A DNA stretch of 58,264 bases from Polaribacter sp. (GTDB taxonomy: Bacteria > Bacteroidota > Bacteroidia > Flavobacteriales > Flavobacteriaceae), in contig JABAZI010000062.1 in assembly GCA_018608545.1 (NCBI GenBank), positions 34,172 to 92,435 of the forward strand, written 5' to 3'. Positions within the stretch are counted from its first letter, which is position 1, and every line of letters begins with the position of its first letter. The notes beneath the pieces were generated by a model that made no database searches, was not told the origin of the DNA, and saw only the letters and a list, made by a program, of their open reading frames with translations. Positions 1-9,199 of the stretch are shown piece after piece. Position numbers and translations under genes: made by a program.

Positions 1-579
1 TTCTACAGCTTCTTTTGTGGTAGTACCTATGATAGGATCTCCTCCAATACCAATCGCAGTAGTAATTCCATATCCTTGTTTTACGACCTGATCAGCAGCT
101 TCATAGGTTAGTGTTCCTGATTTAGAAACAATTCCAACTTTTCCTTTTTTAAAGATAAATCCTGGCATAATACCAACTTTAGCTTCATCTGGAGTTATTA
201 CCCCTGGACAGTTAGGACCTACTAATCTACAACCTTTAGTATCGATATATGCTTTTACTTTTACCATGTCAGCCGTAGGAATTCCTTCTGTAATACAGAT
301 AATTACTTTAATTCCTGCATCAGCAGACTCCATAATGGCATCAGCAGCAAAGGCAGGCGGCACAAAAATAATTGATGTATCTGCCCCTACTTTTTCTACA
401 GATTCTAAAACTGTATTAAATACAGGCTTACCAAGATGTTCTTGTCCTCCTTTTCCTGGAGTTACTCCTCCAACAACATTAGTTCCGTAATCAATCATTT
501 GACCAGCATGAAAAGTACCTTCACTACCCGTAAAACCCTGAACGATAATTTTTGAATTTTTATTAACTAAAACACTCAT
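1..579 (-). CDS. sucD: Succinyl-CoA synthetase (ADP-forming) alpha subunit, partial (3' end outside window)
   Basis: This is the alpha subunit of succinate-CoA ligase, the TCA-cycle enzyme that makes ATP or GTP from succinyl-CoA together with SucB. I translated the minus strand from the ATG at 577-579. The first 193 codons are open to the window edge, about two thirds of the usual 290 residues. They show the N-terminal CoA-binding Rossmann region ([12 protein letters not shown]), then [20 protein letters not shown] and [10 protein letters not shown], all typical of SucD. The phosphohistidine region lies beyond the window. A TAnnTTTG element at 604-611 suggests its own promoter rather than read-through from the lipid A genes upstream. 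Identity is certain; only the C-terminus is unseen. Confidence 0.96.
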   Translation of the reverse strand, partial: MSVLVNKNSKIIVQGFTGSEGTFHAGQMIDYGTNVVGGVTPGKGGQEHLGKPVFNTVLESVEKVGADTSIIFVPPAFAADAIMESADAGIKVIICITEGIPTADMVKVKAYIDTKGCRLVGPNCPGVITPDEAKVGIMPGFIFKKGKVGIVSKSGTLTYEAADQVVKQGYGITTAIGIGGDPIIGTTTKEAVE

Positions 580-603
580 TGATTTGCTATTTGATTTATG
601 AAA

Positions 604-611
604 CAAAAATA
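604..611 (-). promoter_or_regulatory. Putative -7 promoter element for sucD
   Basis: The minus strand reads TATTTTTG, matching the Bacteroidota -7 consensus TAnnTTTG, about 24 nt before the sucD ATG. I see no clear -33 TTG at the right distance, so this rests on the -7 match and position only. Confidence 0.5.
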
Positions 612-639
612 GTTTATTGGTTGTTTTAAAAAAAGAATT

Positions 640-1566
640 TTAAGAATTCTTTCTATCTTTTAAAAAACGTTTTATTTCTGCCATTTCTTTTAATTTTTCT
701 CTTGACTCCGAAATTGGTGTTCCAAAATAACTTTTTCCTCCAGCAACAGATTTTGTAACCCCTGTTTGTCCAAGAATTACAGCTCCTTTTCCTATCGTAA
801 TTCCACTATTAGTACCTACTTGTCCCCAAATAGTTACTTCATCTTCGATTACAACACAACCCGCTATACCTGTTTGAGAGGCAATCAAACATTTTTCACC
901 AATAATGGTATCATGTCCAACATGAACTTGATTGTCAATTTTTGTTCCTTTTCCAATGGTAGTGTCTCCAGTAACACCTCTATCAATTGTACAGGAGGCA
1001 CCCAACTCTACATTATTTTTTAATACAACTCTCCCGCCTGATATGAGTTTATCAAATCCCTCTGACCTATTTTTGTAATAAAAAGCATCCGCTCCTATGA
1101 CAGTATTTGCATGAATTGTTACATGATCTCCAATAATCGAATTGTCATAGATCGTAACATTAGGGTGAATGACACAGTTTTTACCAATTTTGACATTATT
1201 CCCAATAAAAACATTGGGCTGAACAATTGTGTCTTTACCAATTATGGAAGATTTTGAGATTGGCTCTTCAGAGGAAGTAAAAGGATTAAAATAGGTTGTT
1301 ATTTTATTAAAATCGCGAAAAGGATCTTCAGAAATTAATAATGATTTTCCATCAGGACAAGCTACTTTTTTATTGATTAAAATAGTAGTTGCTAACGAGT
1401 TTAAGGCTTTTTCATAGTATTTAGGGTGATCTACAAAAACGATATCTCCTTTTTCAACAACGTGTATCTCATTGATTCCTAAAATTTCAAAATTAGGATC
1501 ACCTACATATTCTACTTCTAGTAGAGATGCTATTTTCTTTAGTGAAAGAGCTTCTTTAAACTTCAT
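640..1566 (-). CDS. LpxD-like UDP-3-O-acylglucosamine N-acyltransferase paralogue
   Basis: This 308-residue left-handed beta-helix acyltransferase resembles LpxD, which N-acylates UDP-3-O-acyl-glucosamine in lipid A synthesis. Residues 1-100 match the LpxD N-terminal uridine-binding domain, and about 105-285 are hexapeptide repeats (IGKNCVIHP, IGDHVTIHA). It ends in a short charged helix. It is the second LpxD-type protein of the window and about 40 residues shorter than the one at 5116-6159. The catalytic-region His is kept (H218), but in a GHD context instead of AHN. The second His of canonical LpxD is replaced by Gly (G255). It sits last in the lipid A block, 5 nt after a methyltransferase gene. 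It may have another acceptor or acyl-chain preference; calling it lpxD outright would be too strong. Confidence 0.8.
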   Translation of the reverse strand: MKFKEALSLKKIASLLEVEYVGDPNFEILGINEIHVVEKGDIVFVDHPKYYEKALNSLATTILINKKVACPDGKSLLISEDPFRDFNKITTYFNPFTSSEEPISKSSIIGKDTIVQPNVFIGNNVKIGKNCVIHPNVTIYDNSIIGDHVTIHANTVIGADAFYYKNRSEGFDKLISGGRVVLKNNVELGASCTIDRGVTGDTTIGKGTKIDNQVHVGHDTIIGEKCLIASQTGIAGCVVIEDEVTIWGQVGTNSGITIGKGAVILGQTGVTKSVAGGKSYFGTPISESREKLKEMAEIKRFLKDRKNS

Positions 1567-1571
1567 GAATC

Positions 1572-2336
1572 TTATTTTTTACTACCGTAGATTATAACTC
1601 TTGCAAAAAGGGAATGTAGCAACGTAATTTTTGAAAAGAAAACATCTAAATTAAATCCTAGCTTATTGATCCAATTATCATACTTTTTATCTCCAAATAT
1701 TTTTAAGGAAATAAAACCAAATAAAACAGTAAAAAAATCAAAAAAATAATGGTCAAATGTGAATTTTTCTCTGATAATTTTAAAATCAGAAGACACCAAA
1801 GCATGCTCATCTGGTGTTCTTTCTTTTGGATTCATTTTTCTATATATCTTATATAGAGGGTTCATGTTTAATGGCTCTAGAAAGATAATTTTACCTCCGG
1901 GTTTTAAAACCCTGTGAATATGATGTATCGTTTTTTTAATATCTAGATGGTGTAAAATCGCTCCACCAAAAACAATATCAAAAGAGCCGTTTTCAAAAGT
2001 AAGGTTATTTGCATCCATTAAATGGTGATTAATTTCAAAATCTTTTTTGGAGGCGAGGTGTTTTCCTTTTTCTAATTCTTTTTCAGAAATGTTAATACAA
2101 GTTAAACTTTTTGGTGCTGTATTTTCATTAAACCAAGCGGCCCAACTATAAGATCCAATCTCCAAAACTTTTTTATTATTAAAGTCTTTTAAAAGTTTAT
2201 CTAATATTTTTTTTTCTCTCTTATAGGAATAATAAAAAGCATGTCTTCTTAACTTTTTAATTTTGCTTCTTTCTAATTTTCCTTCATTCCAATATTCTTT
2301 CTCTGTTTCATTAATTTTTTTTAATTTTTTTTTCAT
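1572..2336 (-). CDS. Class I SAM-dependent methyltransferase
   Basis: This 254-residue protein has a Methyltransf_11-type Rossmann core. Motif I is VLEIGSYSWAAW (around residue 55), the acidic partner is in LMDANNLTF, and the motif IV/post-I region is FDIVFGGAILHHL, followed by RVLKPGGKIIFLEP. The N-terminus is very lysine-rich and the C-terminal third is hydrophobic and aromatic, so it may lie on a membrane surface. The substrate cannot be read from the sequence. It lies between efp and the lpxD-like gene in the same direction, 32 nt after efp across a T-rich spacer, so it is probably co-transcribed. A lipid or small-molecule substrate is plausible but is inference from context only. Confidence 0.85.
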   Translation of the reverse strand: MKKKLKKINETEKEYWNEGKLERSKIKKLRRHAFYYSYKREKKILDKLLKDFNNKKVLEIGSYSWAAWFNENTAPKSLTCINISEKELEKGKHLASKKDFEINHHLMDANNLTFENGSFDIVFGGAILHHLDIKKTIHHIHRVLKPGGKIIFLEPLNMNPLYKIYRKMNPKERTPDEHALVSSDFKIIREKFTFDHYFFDFFTVLFGFISLKIFGDKKYDNWINKLGFNLDVFFSKITLLHSLFARVIIYGSKK

Positions 2337-2368
2337 TTTTCTTTTTTTTCATTTTTTTTTCAATTTTT

Positions 2369-2935
2369 TTATTCTTTCATCCTTTCTTGATAAGTTCCTT
2401 TTGTAGTTTCAACTTTAATTTTATCTCCTTCGTTAATAAACAAAGGAACATTCACAATTGCACCACTTTCTACAGTTGCAGGTTTTGTTGCATTTGTAGC
2501 CGTATTCCCTTTTACCCCTGGCTCTGTATGGGTAACTTCTAGTATAACACTAGCAGGAAGGTCTACAGACAATGGCATGTCATCTTCTGAATTGATTACA
2601 ATTGTTACGATCTCCCCTTCTTTCATTAATTGTGGAGCGTCTAATGTGTTTTTTTGTAATTGAATTTGAGTGTAATCTTTTTCATTCATAAAATGATAGG
2701 TATCTCCTTCATTATAAAGATATTGAAATTTATGCGTTTCCACACGAATATCTTCAATTTTTCTTCCAGCTGGAAAAGTATTGTCTACTACTTTACCATT
2801 TGTAACACTTTTTAGTTTTGTTCTGACAAAAGCGGGGCCTTTACCTGGTTTTACGTGTAAAAACTCAATTATTTTGTAGATGTCATTATTATACTTAATA
2901 CACAATCCGTTTCTAATATCTGATGTTGTTGCCAT
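2369..2935 (-). CDS. efp: Translation elongation factor P
   Basis: EF-P binds between the ribosomal P and E sites and relieves stalling at polyproline stretches. The 188-residue length is standard. The domain I loop reads VKPGKGPAFVR, with the modifiable lysine at K32. The body follows the usual pattern (FPAGRKIED, YLYNEGDTYHFM, NAT..ATVESGAIVNVPLFINEGDKIKVET), and the domain III ending is intact. It lies 5 nt downstream of lpxA and is probably part of the lpx transcript. The loop shows no sequence sign of which lysine modification is used, and no EpmA/B or EarP partner is in the window. Confidence 0.98.
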   Translation of the reverse strand: MATTSDIRNGLCIKYNNDIYKIIEFLHVKPGKGPAFVRTKLKSVTNGKVVDNTFPAGRKIEDIRVETHKFQYLYNEGDTYHFMNEKDYTQIQLQKNTLDAPQLMKEGEIVTIVINSEDDMPLSVDLPASVILEVTHTEPGVKGNTATNATKPATVESGAIVNVPLFINEGDKIKVETTKGTYQERMKE

Positions 2936-2940
2936 TTTAT

Positions 2941-3729
2941 TTATGAGTTAGTTTTATAATATCCTTTCATAATCCCCCTGTGCGAATCTTTGATGAATTG
3001 AATGATTTCATCACGTTCAGGAGTTGCTTCCATTTCAGCTTCAATAATATTGATAGCTTGGGTATTGTTGTAATTTTTTTGAAATAATATTCTATATATG
3101 TCTTGAATTTCTCTAATTTTTTCTGTGGTAAAACCTCTTCTTCTGAGGCCTACAGAATTTATGCCCACATAAGATAAGGGTTCTCTAGCTGATTTAACAT
3201 AAGGAGGAACGTCTTTTCTAACGAGAGAGCCTCCGGTAACAAAGGCATGATTACCGACAGATGCAAATTGGTGAACAGCTACCATACCTGCTATAACAAC
3301 ATTACTTCCAATAGTAACATGGCCTGCTAAAGTAGTGTTATTAGAAAATATACAATTATCACCAACAAAACAGTCGTGCGCAATATGACAATAAGCCATA
3401 ATTAAACAATTGTTTCCAATTTTAGTGATCATTCTATCTGAGGTTCCTCTATTAATGGTAACACATTCTCTAATAGTTACGTTATCCCCTATTTTAACTG
3501 TTGTTTCTTCATCATTAAACTTTAAATCTTGTGGAATTGCAGAAATCACCGAACCTGGAAAAATTCTACAATTCTTACCAATTCTTGCGCCTTCCATAAT
3601 GGTTACATTAGAACCAATCCATGTTCCTGAACCTATAGTTACATTGTTATGAATAGTTGTAAAAGGTTCTATAACAACATTTCTAGCTATTTTAGCTTGA
3701 GGATGCACATAGGCTAATGGTTGATTCAT
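2941..3729 (-). CDS. lpxA: Acyl-ACP--UDP-N-acetylglucosamine O-acyltransferase
   Basis: This enzyme catalyses the first step of lipid A synthesis, 3-O-acylation of UDP-GlcNAc from hydroxyacyl-ACP. The 262 residues match the family length. Hexapeptide repeats cover residues 10-190. The catalytic His is in MAYCHIAHDC (H118), and the C-terminal helical domain contains the family signature VGINSVGLRRRGF. It starts 2 nt after the lpxC-fabZ stop, so the genes are translationally close. The order lpxD, lpxC-fabZ, lpxA is the usual Bacteroidota arrangement. Identity is firm. Confidence 0.97.
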   Translation of the reverse strand: MNQPLAYVHPQAKIARNVVIEPFTTIHNNVTIGSGTWIGSNVTIMEGARIGKNCRIFPGSVISAIPQDLKFNDEETTVKIGDNVTIRECVTINRGTSDRMITKIGNNCLIMAYCHIAHDCFVGDNCIFSNNTTLAGHVTIGSNVVIAGMVAVHQFASVGNHAFVTGGSLVRKDVPPYVKSAREPLSYVGINSVGLRRRGFTTEKIREIQDIYRILFQKNYNNTQAINIIEAEMEATPERDEIIQFIKDSHRGIMKGYYKTNS

Positions 3730-3731
3730 AA

Positions 3732-5123
3732 TTATTTAATTTTAGATATTTGTGCCATTAATTCTGCTTCAGCAACTAGTTTACCGTTGGCATATGCGTA
3801 TGCTTGCATGTGACAAATTCCGCGTCTAATTGGAGTAATTAATTCGCACTTAAAAATGACAGTATCTCCAGGCAATACTTTTTGTTTGAACTTTACATTG
3901 TCCATCTTCATAAAATAAGTCAGATAGTTTTCTGGATCTGGAACGGTACTTAAAACCAAAATCCCTCCACACTGTGCCATGGATTCTACTTGAAGTACTC
4001 CTGGCATAACTGGAGTTCCAGGGAAGTGGCCGACGAAAAAGTTTTCATTCATGGTCACATTTTTCATCCCAACCACGTGCTTACTTGAAAGCTCCAAGAT
4101 TCTATCTATTAATAAAAATGGAGGTCTATGAGGTAACACATCCATAATTTGATGAATATCCATTAATGGAACGGCATCTAAATCGTATTTTGGAACATTA
4201 TTTCTTTTTTCTAATTTGATGATTTTTGCTAATTTTTTTGCAAACTGCGTATTAATTAGGTGTCCAGGTTTATTTGCAATAACTTTACCTCTAATTCTTA
4301 TGCCTACCAGAGCTAAATCACCAATCACATCTAATAATTTGTGTCTAGCAGCTTCGTTAGCCCAATGTAATGTTAGATTGTCTAAAATACCATTAGGTTT
4401 AACTGTGATATCATCTTTATTAAACGCTTTTTTTAATTTTTCCATTGTTGGCCCAGACAATTCTTTGTCTACATAAACAATGGCGTTATTTAAATCTCCG
4501 CCTTTGATTAAATTATTTTCTAAAAGCGTTTCAATTTCATGTAGGAAACTAAAAGTTCTTGCTGCAGCTATTTCTTCTTTAAAATCTGAAATTTTACTCA
4601 GGTTGGCATTTTGTGTCCCTAGTATTTTAGTACCAAAATCAACCATAGTAGTAACCTGATATTCATCCGCAGGCATTAAAATAATTTCACTGCCAGTCGC
4701 TTCATCTCTATAAGAGATTACTTCTGTAACGATGTATTCCTTTATTTCAGCATCTTGTTCTTTAATTCCTGCTTTTTCCAGGGCTTCTACAAAATACTTT
4801 GAAGAACCATCCATAATAGGTGGTTCTGAAGAATCTATTTCTATCAATAAGTTATCAATATCTAATCCTACAGCAGCAGCTAAAATATGTTCGGAAGTTT
4901 GTATTTGAACTCCATTTTTCTCGAGGTTCGTCCCTCTTTGAGTGTTTATTACATATTCTGCCTTTGCAGCGATTACCGGACACCCCTGAAGATCTACTCT
5001 ACAAAAGGCAAATCCATGCCCTACAGGTGCAGGTTTTATAGTCATGTTAACGTTACTACCAGTGTGAATTCCTACACCGGATAAACTTATTTCTCTTTCA
5101 ATTGTTTTTTGTCTTTTACTCAT
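3732..5123 (-). CDS. lpxC/fabZ: Bifunctional UDP-3-O-acyl-GlcNAc deacetylase / 3-hydroxyacyl-ACP dehydratase
   Basis: This 463-residue fusion has LpxC at about 1-305 and FabZ at about 320-463. The LpxC zinc ligands are visible as H79 (SEHILAA), H261 and D265 ([10 protein letters not shown]), with the general-base His at H288 (KPGHLIN). The FabZ half has [12 protein letters not shown] and the catalytic pair H366 ([11 protein letters not shown]) and E380 (VESMAQ). LpxC commits the cell to lipid A synthesis, while FabZ dehydrates hydroxyacyl-ACP, the pool LpxA and LpxD draw from, so one chain holds both sides of that branch. The fusion is known in Bacteroidota. Its start overlaps the lpxD stop by 8 nt, which suggests translational coupling. 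Confidence 0.97.
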   Translation of the reverse strand: MSKRQKTIEREISLSGVGIHTGSNVNMTIKPAPVGHGFAFCRVDLQGCPVIAAKAEYVINTQRGTNLEKNGVQIQTSEHILAAAVGLDIDNLLIEIDSSEPPIMDGSSKYFVEALEKAGIKEQDAEIKEYIVTEVISYRDEATGSEIILMPADEYQVTTMVDFGTKILGTQNANLSKISDFKEEIAAARTFSFLHEIETLLENNLIKGGDLNNAIVYVDKELSGPTMEKLKKAFNKDDITVKPNGILDNLTLHWANEAARHKLLDVIGDLALVGIRIRGKVIANKPGHLINTQFAKKLAKIIKLEKRNNVPKYDLDAVPLMDIHQIMDVLPHRPPFLLIDRILELSSKHVVGMKNVTMNENFFVGHFPGTPVMPGVLQVESMAQCGGILVLSTVPDPENYLTYFMKMDNVKFKQKVLPGDTVIFKCELITPIRRGICHMQAYAYANGKLVAEAELMAQISKIK

Positions 5124-6159
5124 TTTCTGGGGATGTTGTAGTACTTAATTCTTTTTCTAAATTATCAATTTTTGATATTATTGCTGGTAAATTTTTAAAA
5201 TGTATGTAGCTTTTATTAAATTTTGTAAAAGCGAATGCAGGAGTTCCTTGAACTGTAATATTACTTTTCAAATTTTTCGTAATACCAGATTGTGCCTGAA
5301 CTTTTATATTATCTCCTAAAGTAAGATGACCTGCAATTCCTACTTGACCTCCAATCATAGAATTTTTTCCAATTTTAGTCGAACCTGCAATACCTGTTTG
5401 CGCTGCTATAACAGTATTCTTTCCAATTTCAACATTGTGCGCTACCTGTATTTGATTGTCTAGTTTAACACCTTTTCTTATGATTGTTGAACCCATGGTT
5501 GCTCTATCAATAGTACACGAAGATCCAATATCTACGTGATCCTCTATAATTACATTACCAATTTGAGGTATTGCAGTGTACTCACCATTTTCATTTGGTG
5601 TAAATCCAAATCCATCAGATCCAATGGTCGTTCCCGAATGAATTTTACAATTATTTCCTATGATGGTTTCTGAGTATATTTTCACTCCTGAAAATACAGT
5701 ACAATTATCTCCTATGGTGGAGTTATCTCCAATGTAAGAGTTAGGATAAATCTTAACATTTTGACCTATGATCACATTTTTTCCAATATATGCAAATGCT
5801 CCAATATATTCATTTTCGCCAATCTTTGCGGATTCTGAAATAAAATTTGGAGATTCCCTTCCTATTTTATTGTTTTTTACCTCATTATAAAACGCTAATA
5901 TTTTTCCAAAAGCTTTGTGTGCATTATCAACTTTAATTAGAGTTGTAGTAGGTTTTTTCTCGAGGTTAAAATTCCTATCAACAATGATTATAGATGCGTT
6001 TGTCGTGTTTGAATATGAGTTGTATTTTGGGTTTGAAAGAAACGTTAAAGAACCTTTTTCACCTTCTTCAATCTTTGATATTTTAGAAACTTTCTCTTCA
6101 GGGTTCCCTGCAATATCTCCTTCTAATATATCCGCTATTTGTTGTGCTGTGAATTCCAT
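5116..6159 (-). CDS. lpxD: UDP-3-O-(3-hydroxyacyl)glucosamine N-acyltransferase
   Basis: This is canonical LpxD (347 residues), the third lipid A enzyme. An N-terminal LpxD domain (1-100) precedes a long hexapeptide-repeat beta-helix (105-305) and a C-terminal helix ([17 protein letters not shown]). The catalytic His is H241 in QVAHN and the second conserved His is H278 in IAGH. The family marker [15 protein letters not shown] is present. It is the first gene of the lpx operon, overlaps lpxC-fabZ by 8 nt, and has a TAnnTTTG element 7 nt before its ATG. Compared with the LpxD-like protein at 640-1566 it keeps all catalytic positions, so it is the one to name lpxD. Confidence 0.96.
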   Translation of the reverse strand: MEFTAQQIADILEGDIAGNPEEKVSKISKIEEGEKGSLTFLSNPKYNSYSNTTNASIIIVDRNFNLEKKPTTTLIKVDNAHKAFGKILAFYNEVKNNKIGRESPNFISESAKIGENEYIGAFAYIGKNVIIGQNVKIYPNSYIGDNSTIGDNCTVFSGVKIYSETIIGNNCKIHSGTTIGSDGFGFTPNENGEYTAIPQIGNVIIEDHVDIGSSCTIDRATMGSTIIRKGVKLDNQIQVAHNVEIGKNTVIAAQTGIAGSTKIGKNSMIGGQVGIAGHLTLGDNIKVQAQSGITKNLKSNITVQGTPAFAFTKFNKSYIHFKNLPAIISKIDNLEKELSTTTSPENE

Positions 6160-6166
6160 GTAATTG

Positions 6167-6174
6167 CAAAAATA
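6167..6174 (-). promoter_or_regulatory. Putative -7 promoter element of the lpx operon
   Basis: The minus strand reads TATTTTTG, ending 7 nt before the lpxD ATG. If it is used, the mRNA would have almost no 5' leader. Confidence 0.55.
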
Positions 6175-6205
6175 TAAAATTTATAGTGATTTGGCTAATC
6201 TCATA

Positions 6206-7429
6206 CTACTTTGGATAACAAATAAAGTGTTTTACAACAGGATTTGTTAGGGCTTGCAGGTTTAATTGATCTGAAGCTTCAGCAATATCTTTTAGTTGTC
6301 CCTTTTTATTTAGTATATAAATCGGGTTTTCTTGATGATAAGCTTGATTTTTAATACTATTCTGAAAAGTAAAAAAAGAAGCCTCTCTTGTAGAAAACTG
6401 ATATTCTTTACAAACGATGTTTATTTTTTTATCAAGTTCCGCTTTATCAAATTTATTTTTTTGAATTTCAATTCGAAGTAATTTTCTGTCAATAATCATT
6501 TTTGAGAGTGTGGATAATACTTTGTCTTCATGATTTGCCCATTCTTTAATAGCCGATAATATATCATAATCATCTAATTTTGAAAACATCTCTAATGTTT
6601 GGTTATCAAAATTCGCTTCTGATATTTTATTATTTAAAAAATATTTTAAAGCAGCACTTGCATACAAAAGCACTCCATCTTCAGCCAATTCTTTTGCTCT
6701 TTTTAAGACAAAAACTAACATATTTTCAGCGACCAAACCTGTCTTATGAAGATATACTTGCCAATACATTAATCTTCTGGCTATTAAGAATTTTTCTACA
6801 GAATAGATTCCTTTTTCTTCAATAACTAGGCCATCATCTTTGACATTCATCATGGCGATTAGTCTGTCTGATGAAATATTTCCTTCTGTAACACCCGTAT
6901 AAAAACTATCTCTTTTTAAATAATCCAATCGATCTATATCTAATTGACTCGAAATTAACTGACACAAAAATTTACGAGGATATTTTCCTTCAAATATTTT
7001 GATTGCTAATGTTAACTTTTTATCAAATTCAATATTTAACTTTTTCATGAATTTTAAAGAAATTTCTTCATGAGAAATCCCATGAACAATACTATGTTCT
7101 AGCGCATGAGAAAATGCACCATGACCAATGTCATGTAATAAAATTGCAATATAAAGAGCGTTTTCTTCCTCATCTGAAATAACTACTTGCTTGAACCTTA
7201 ATACTCTGACCGCTTTTTGCATCAAATGAATACAACCTATTGCATGATGAAATCGTGTATGATTTGCACCTGGATATACCAAGTTGGTAAACCCCATTTG
7301 TGTTATTCTTCTTAAGCGTTGAAAATAAGGGTGTTCTATGATGTCAAAAATTAACGTATTTGGTATTTGTATGAAGCCGTAAATAGGATCATTAAGAATT
7401 TTTAATTTATTCGGATTTTTTTTATTCAA
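6206..7429 (-). CDS. HD-domain phosphohydrolase (dGTPase-like)
   Basis: This 407-residue protein has an HD superfamily metal-dependent phosphohydrolase core. The metal ligands are visible as FHHAIG (around residue 60), LLHDIGHGAFSHALEH (around 98-113) and the later DIDRLDYLKRD. The opening (LNDPIYGFIQIP) and this motif order match the conserved bacterial HD protein family related to SAMHD1 and dGTPases; the substrate is not determined. The start is TTG at 7427-7429. An in-frame stop lies seven codons upstream, and the next Met falls inside the fold, so TTG is the only sensible start. It is divergent from porX. Confidence 0.88.
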   Translation of the reverse strand: MNKKNPNKLKILNDPIYGFIQIPNTLIFDIIEHPYFQRLRRITQMGFTNLVYPGANHTRFHHAIGCIHLMQKAVRVLRFKQVVISDEEENALYIAILLHDIGHGAFSHALEHSIVHGISHEEISLKFMKKLNIEFDKKLTLAIKIFEGKYPRKFLCQLISSQLDIDRLDYLKRDSFYTGVTEGNISSDRLIAMMNVKDDGLVIEEKGIYSVEKFLIARRLMYWQVYLHKTGLVAENMLVFVLKRAKELAEDGVLLYASAALKYFLNNKISEANFDNQTLEMFSKLDDYDILSAIKEWANHEDKVLSTLSKMIIDRKLLRIEIQKNKFDKAELDKKINIVCKEYQFSTREASFFTFQNSIKNQAYHQENPIYILNKKGQLKDIAEASDQLNLQALTNPVVKHFICYPK

Positions 7430-7562
7430 AAGAATTTTTTTATCATTCTATCGCAAAATACAACCATTAATTTTTTTTAGCAATAATTTATTATTTTTAA
7501 AATGGAAAAAGAATAACAAATCCTTATTTTTAACGTTAGATTAATAACTAAAAAAGGATTAA

Positions 7563-9110
7563 ATGAGAAGTATTAAAATCTTATGGATCGATGACGAGAT
7601 AGAATTATTAAAACCTCATATACTTTTTCTTGAAAGAAAAAACTATAAAGTTACTCCTTGTACAAATGGAACGGATGCAATTGACTTACTTGATTCTGAA
7701 CGGTTTGATATTGTTTTTTTAGACGAAAATATGCCAGGGATTACTGGGCTTGAAACACTTAACGAAATAAAGCAAAAACAGGCGAATTTACCAGTAGTTA
7801 TGATTACCAAGAGTGAGGAAGAATCTATTATGGACCAGGCCATTGGTTCTAAAATTGTGGATTATTTAATTAAACCCGTAAATCCCAGTCAGATTTTATT
7901 AAGCTTAAAGAAGAATTTAGAGAATTCACGTTTGGTTTCTGAGAAAACAACCTCAAATTATCAGCAAGAGTTTCGTAAAATTTCTATGGATTTGGCAATG
8001 GTTAATTCTTATGAGGACTGGATAGACCTATATAAGAAATTGGTTCATTGGGAATTAGAACTCGAAAATATTACTGATCCAGGAATGTTGGGTATTTTAG
8101 AAAGTCAAAAGCAGGAAGCTAATTCACATTTTTTTAAGTTTATTAAAAAAAATTACGAAAATCTTTTTATGGGTAATGATAGCCCTACCTTTTCTCATAC
8201 GTTATTTAAAAATTATGTGGTTCCAGAGCTAAGCAAAGAACAAGGAGTTTCGTGGATTATCATTGATAATTTACGTTATGATCAATACAAAATACTAGAA
8301 CCATTTATCAATGATCATTATGAGAAAGAATTAGAACATGCTTACTTTTCTATTTTGCCGACTGCAACTCAATATGCAAGAAATGCCATTTTTTCGGGAT
8401 TGATGCCATCAGAAATGGAAAAACGGTATCCTAATTTTTGGAAGAATGATACCGACAGTGGGGGAATGAATATGTACGAAAATGATTTTTTATCCGCACA
8501 AATTAATCGGTTAGGTTTAAATATCAAGCATGAATATTATAAAATTACAAACCTAAAAAACGGAAAAGAACTAGCTGAAAATTATAACAATACCAAACAA
8601 AACGACTTGACAGCCATTGTATATAATTTTGTTGATATGTTGTCTCACTCCAAAACAGAAATGGAAGTGATCAAAGAATTGGCCGGTGATGACAAAGCAT
8701 ATAGAAGTCTAACATTAAGTTGGTTTAAAAATTCTCCGTTATTAGAAATCATTCAAAAAGCAAAAAAATTAGGGCAAAAATTAATCATTACGACCGATCA
8801 TGGGACAATTAATTGCAAGCACCCAACAAAAGTAATTGGTGATAAAAACATCAGCTCAAACCTTCGCTACAAAACAGGTAGGAGTCTCTCTTATCAAGAA
8901 AAAGATGTATACGCTGTAAGGAATCCTAAAGATATTTTTTTACCAACTATAGCAATGAATAGTGCCTTTATATTTGCAAAAGAAGATTTATTTTTTGCCT
9001 ATCCAAACAATTACAATCACTTTGTAAATTATTATAAAAACTCATATCAGCATGGTGGAATTTCTTTAGAAGAAATGATCATTCCTATAGCCGTGTATAG
9101 TCCCAAATAA
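7563..9110 (+). CDS. porX: T9SS response regulator with PglZ domain
   Basis: PorX is the response regulator that links two-component signalling to the type IX secretion system. Residues 1-120 form a receiver domain with the acidic pair D10/D11, phospho-acceptor D54 (VFLDENMPG), T82 and K104. A helical linker follows, then a PglZ / alkaline-phosphatase-like domain (about 205-515) with metal and nucleophile motifs IIDNLRYDQY, PTATQYARN and TTDHGT. In studied relatives this domain has nucleotide phosphodiesterase activity. There is no DNA-binding domain. Length (515) is standard. No PorY-like kinase or T9SS structural gene is in the window, so it is an orphan here, as is common. Confidence 0.93.
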   Translation: MRSIKILWIDDEIELLKPHILFLERKNYKVTPCTNGTDAIDLLDSERFDIVFLDENMPGITGLETLNEIKQKQANLPVVMITKSEEESIMDQAIGSKIVDYLIKPVNPSQILLSLKKNLENSRLVSEKTTSNYQQEFRKISMDLAMVNSYEDWIDLYKKLVHWELELENITDPGMLGILESQKQEANSHFFKFIKKNYENLFMGNDSPTFSHTLFKNYVVPELSKEQGVSWIIIDNLRYDQYKILEPFINDHYEKELEHAYFSILPTATQYARNAIFSGLMPSEMEKRYPNFWKNDTDSGGMNMYENDFLSAQINRLGLNIKHEYYKITNLKNGKELAENYNNTKQNDLTAIVYNFVDMLSHSKTEMEVIKELAGDDKAYRSLTLSWFKNSPLLEIIQKAKKLGQKLIITTDHGTINCKHPTKVIGDKNISSNLRYKTGRSLSYQEKDVYAVRNPKDIFLPTIAMNSAFIFAKEDLFFAYPNNYNHFVNYYKNSYQHGGISLEEMIIPIAVYSPK

Positions 9111-9187
9111 ATAATCTATTTAAAGGTTAATAGTTTTAGAAATAGTAAAAATAAACATCACAAGTTTCATGAACTAGATACGTTTCT

Positions 9188-9195
9188 TATGTTTG
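9188..9195 (+). promoter_or_regulatory. Putative -7 element of tsaE, placed for a leaderless mRNA
   Basis: TATGTTTG matches TAnnTTTG and ends only 4 nt before the tsaE ATG, so transcription would start at or next to the start codon. Confidence 0.55.
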
Positions 9196-9199
9196 CAAT

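Noticed and set aside
7453..7460. TATTTTGC upstream of the HD hydrolase as a -7 element
   Set aside because: One base short of TAnnTTTG, with no -33 match; not listed as a promoter.
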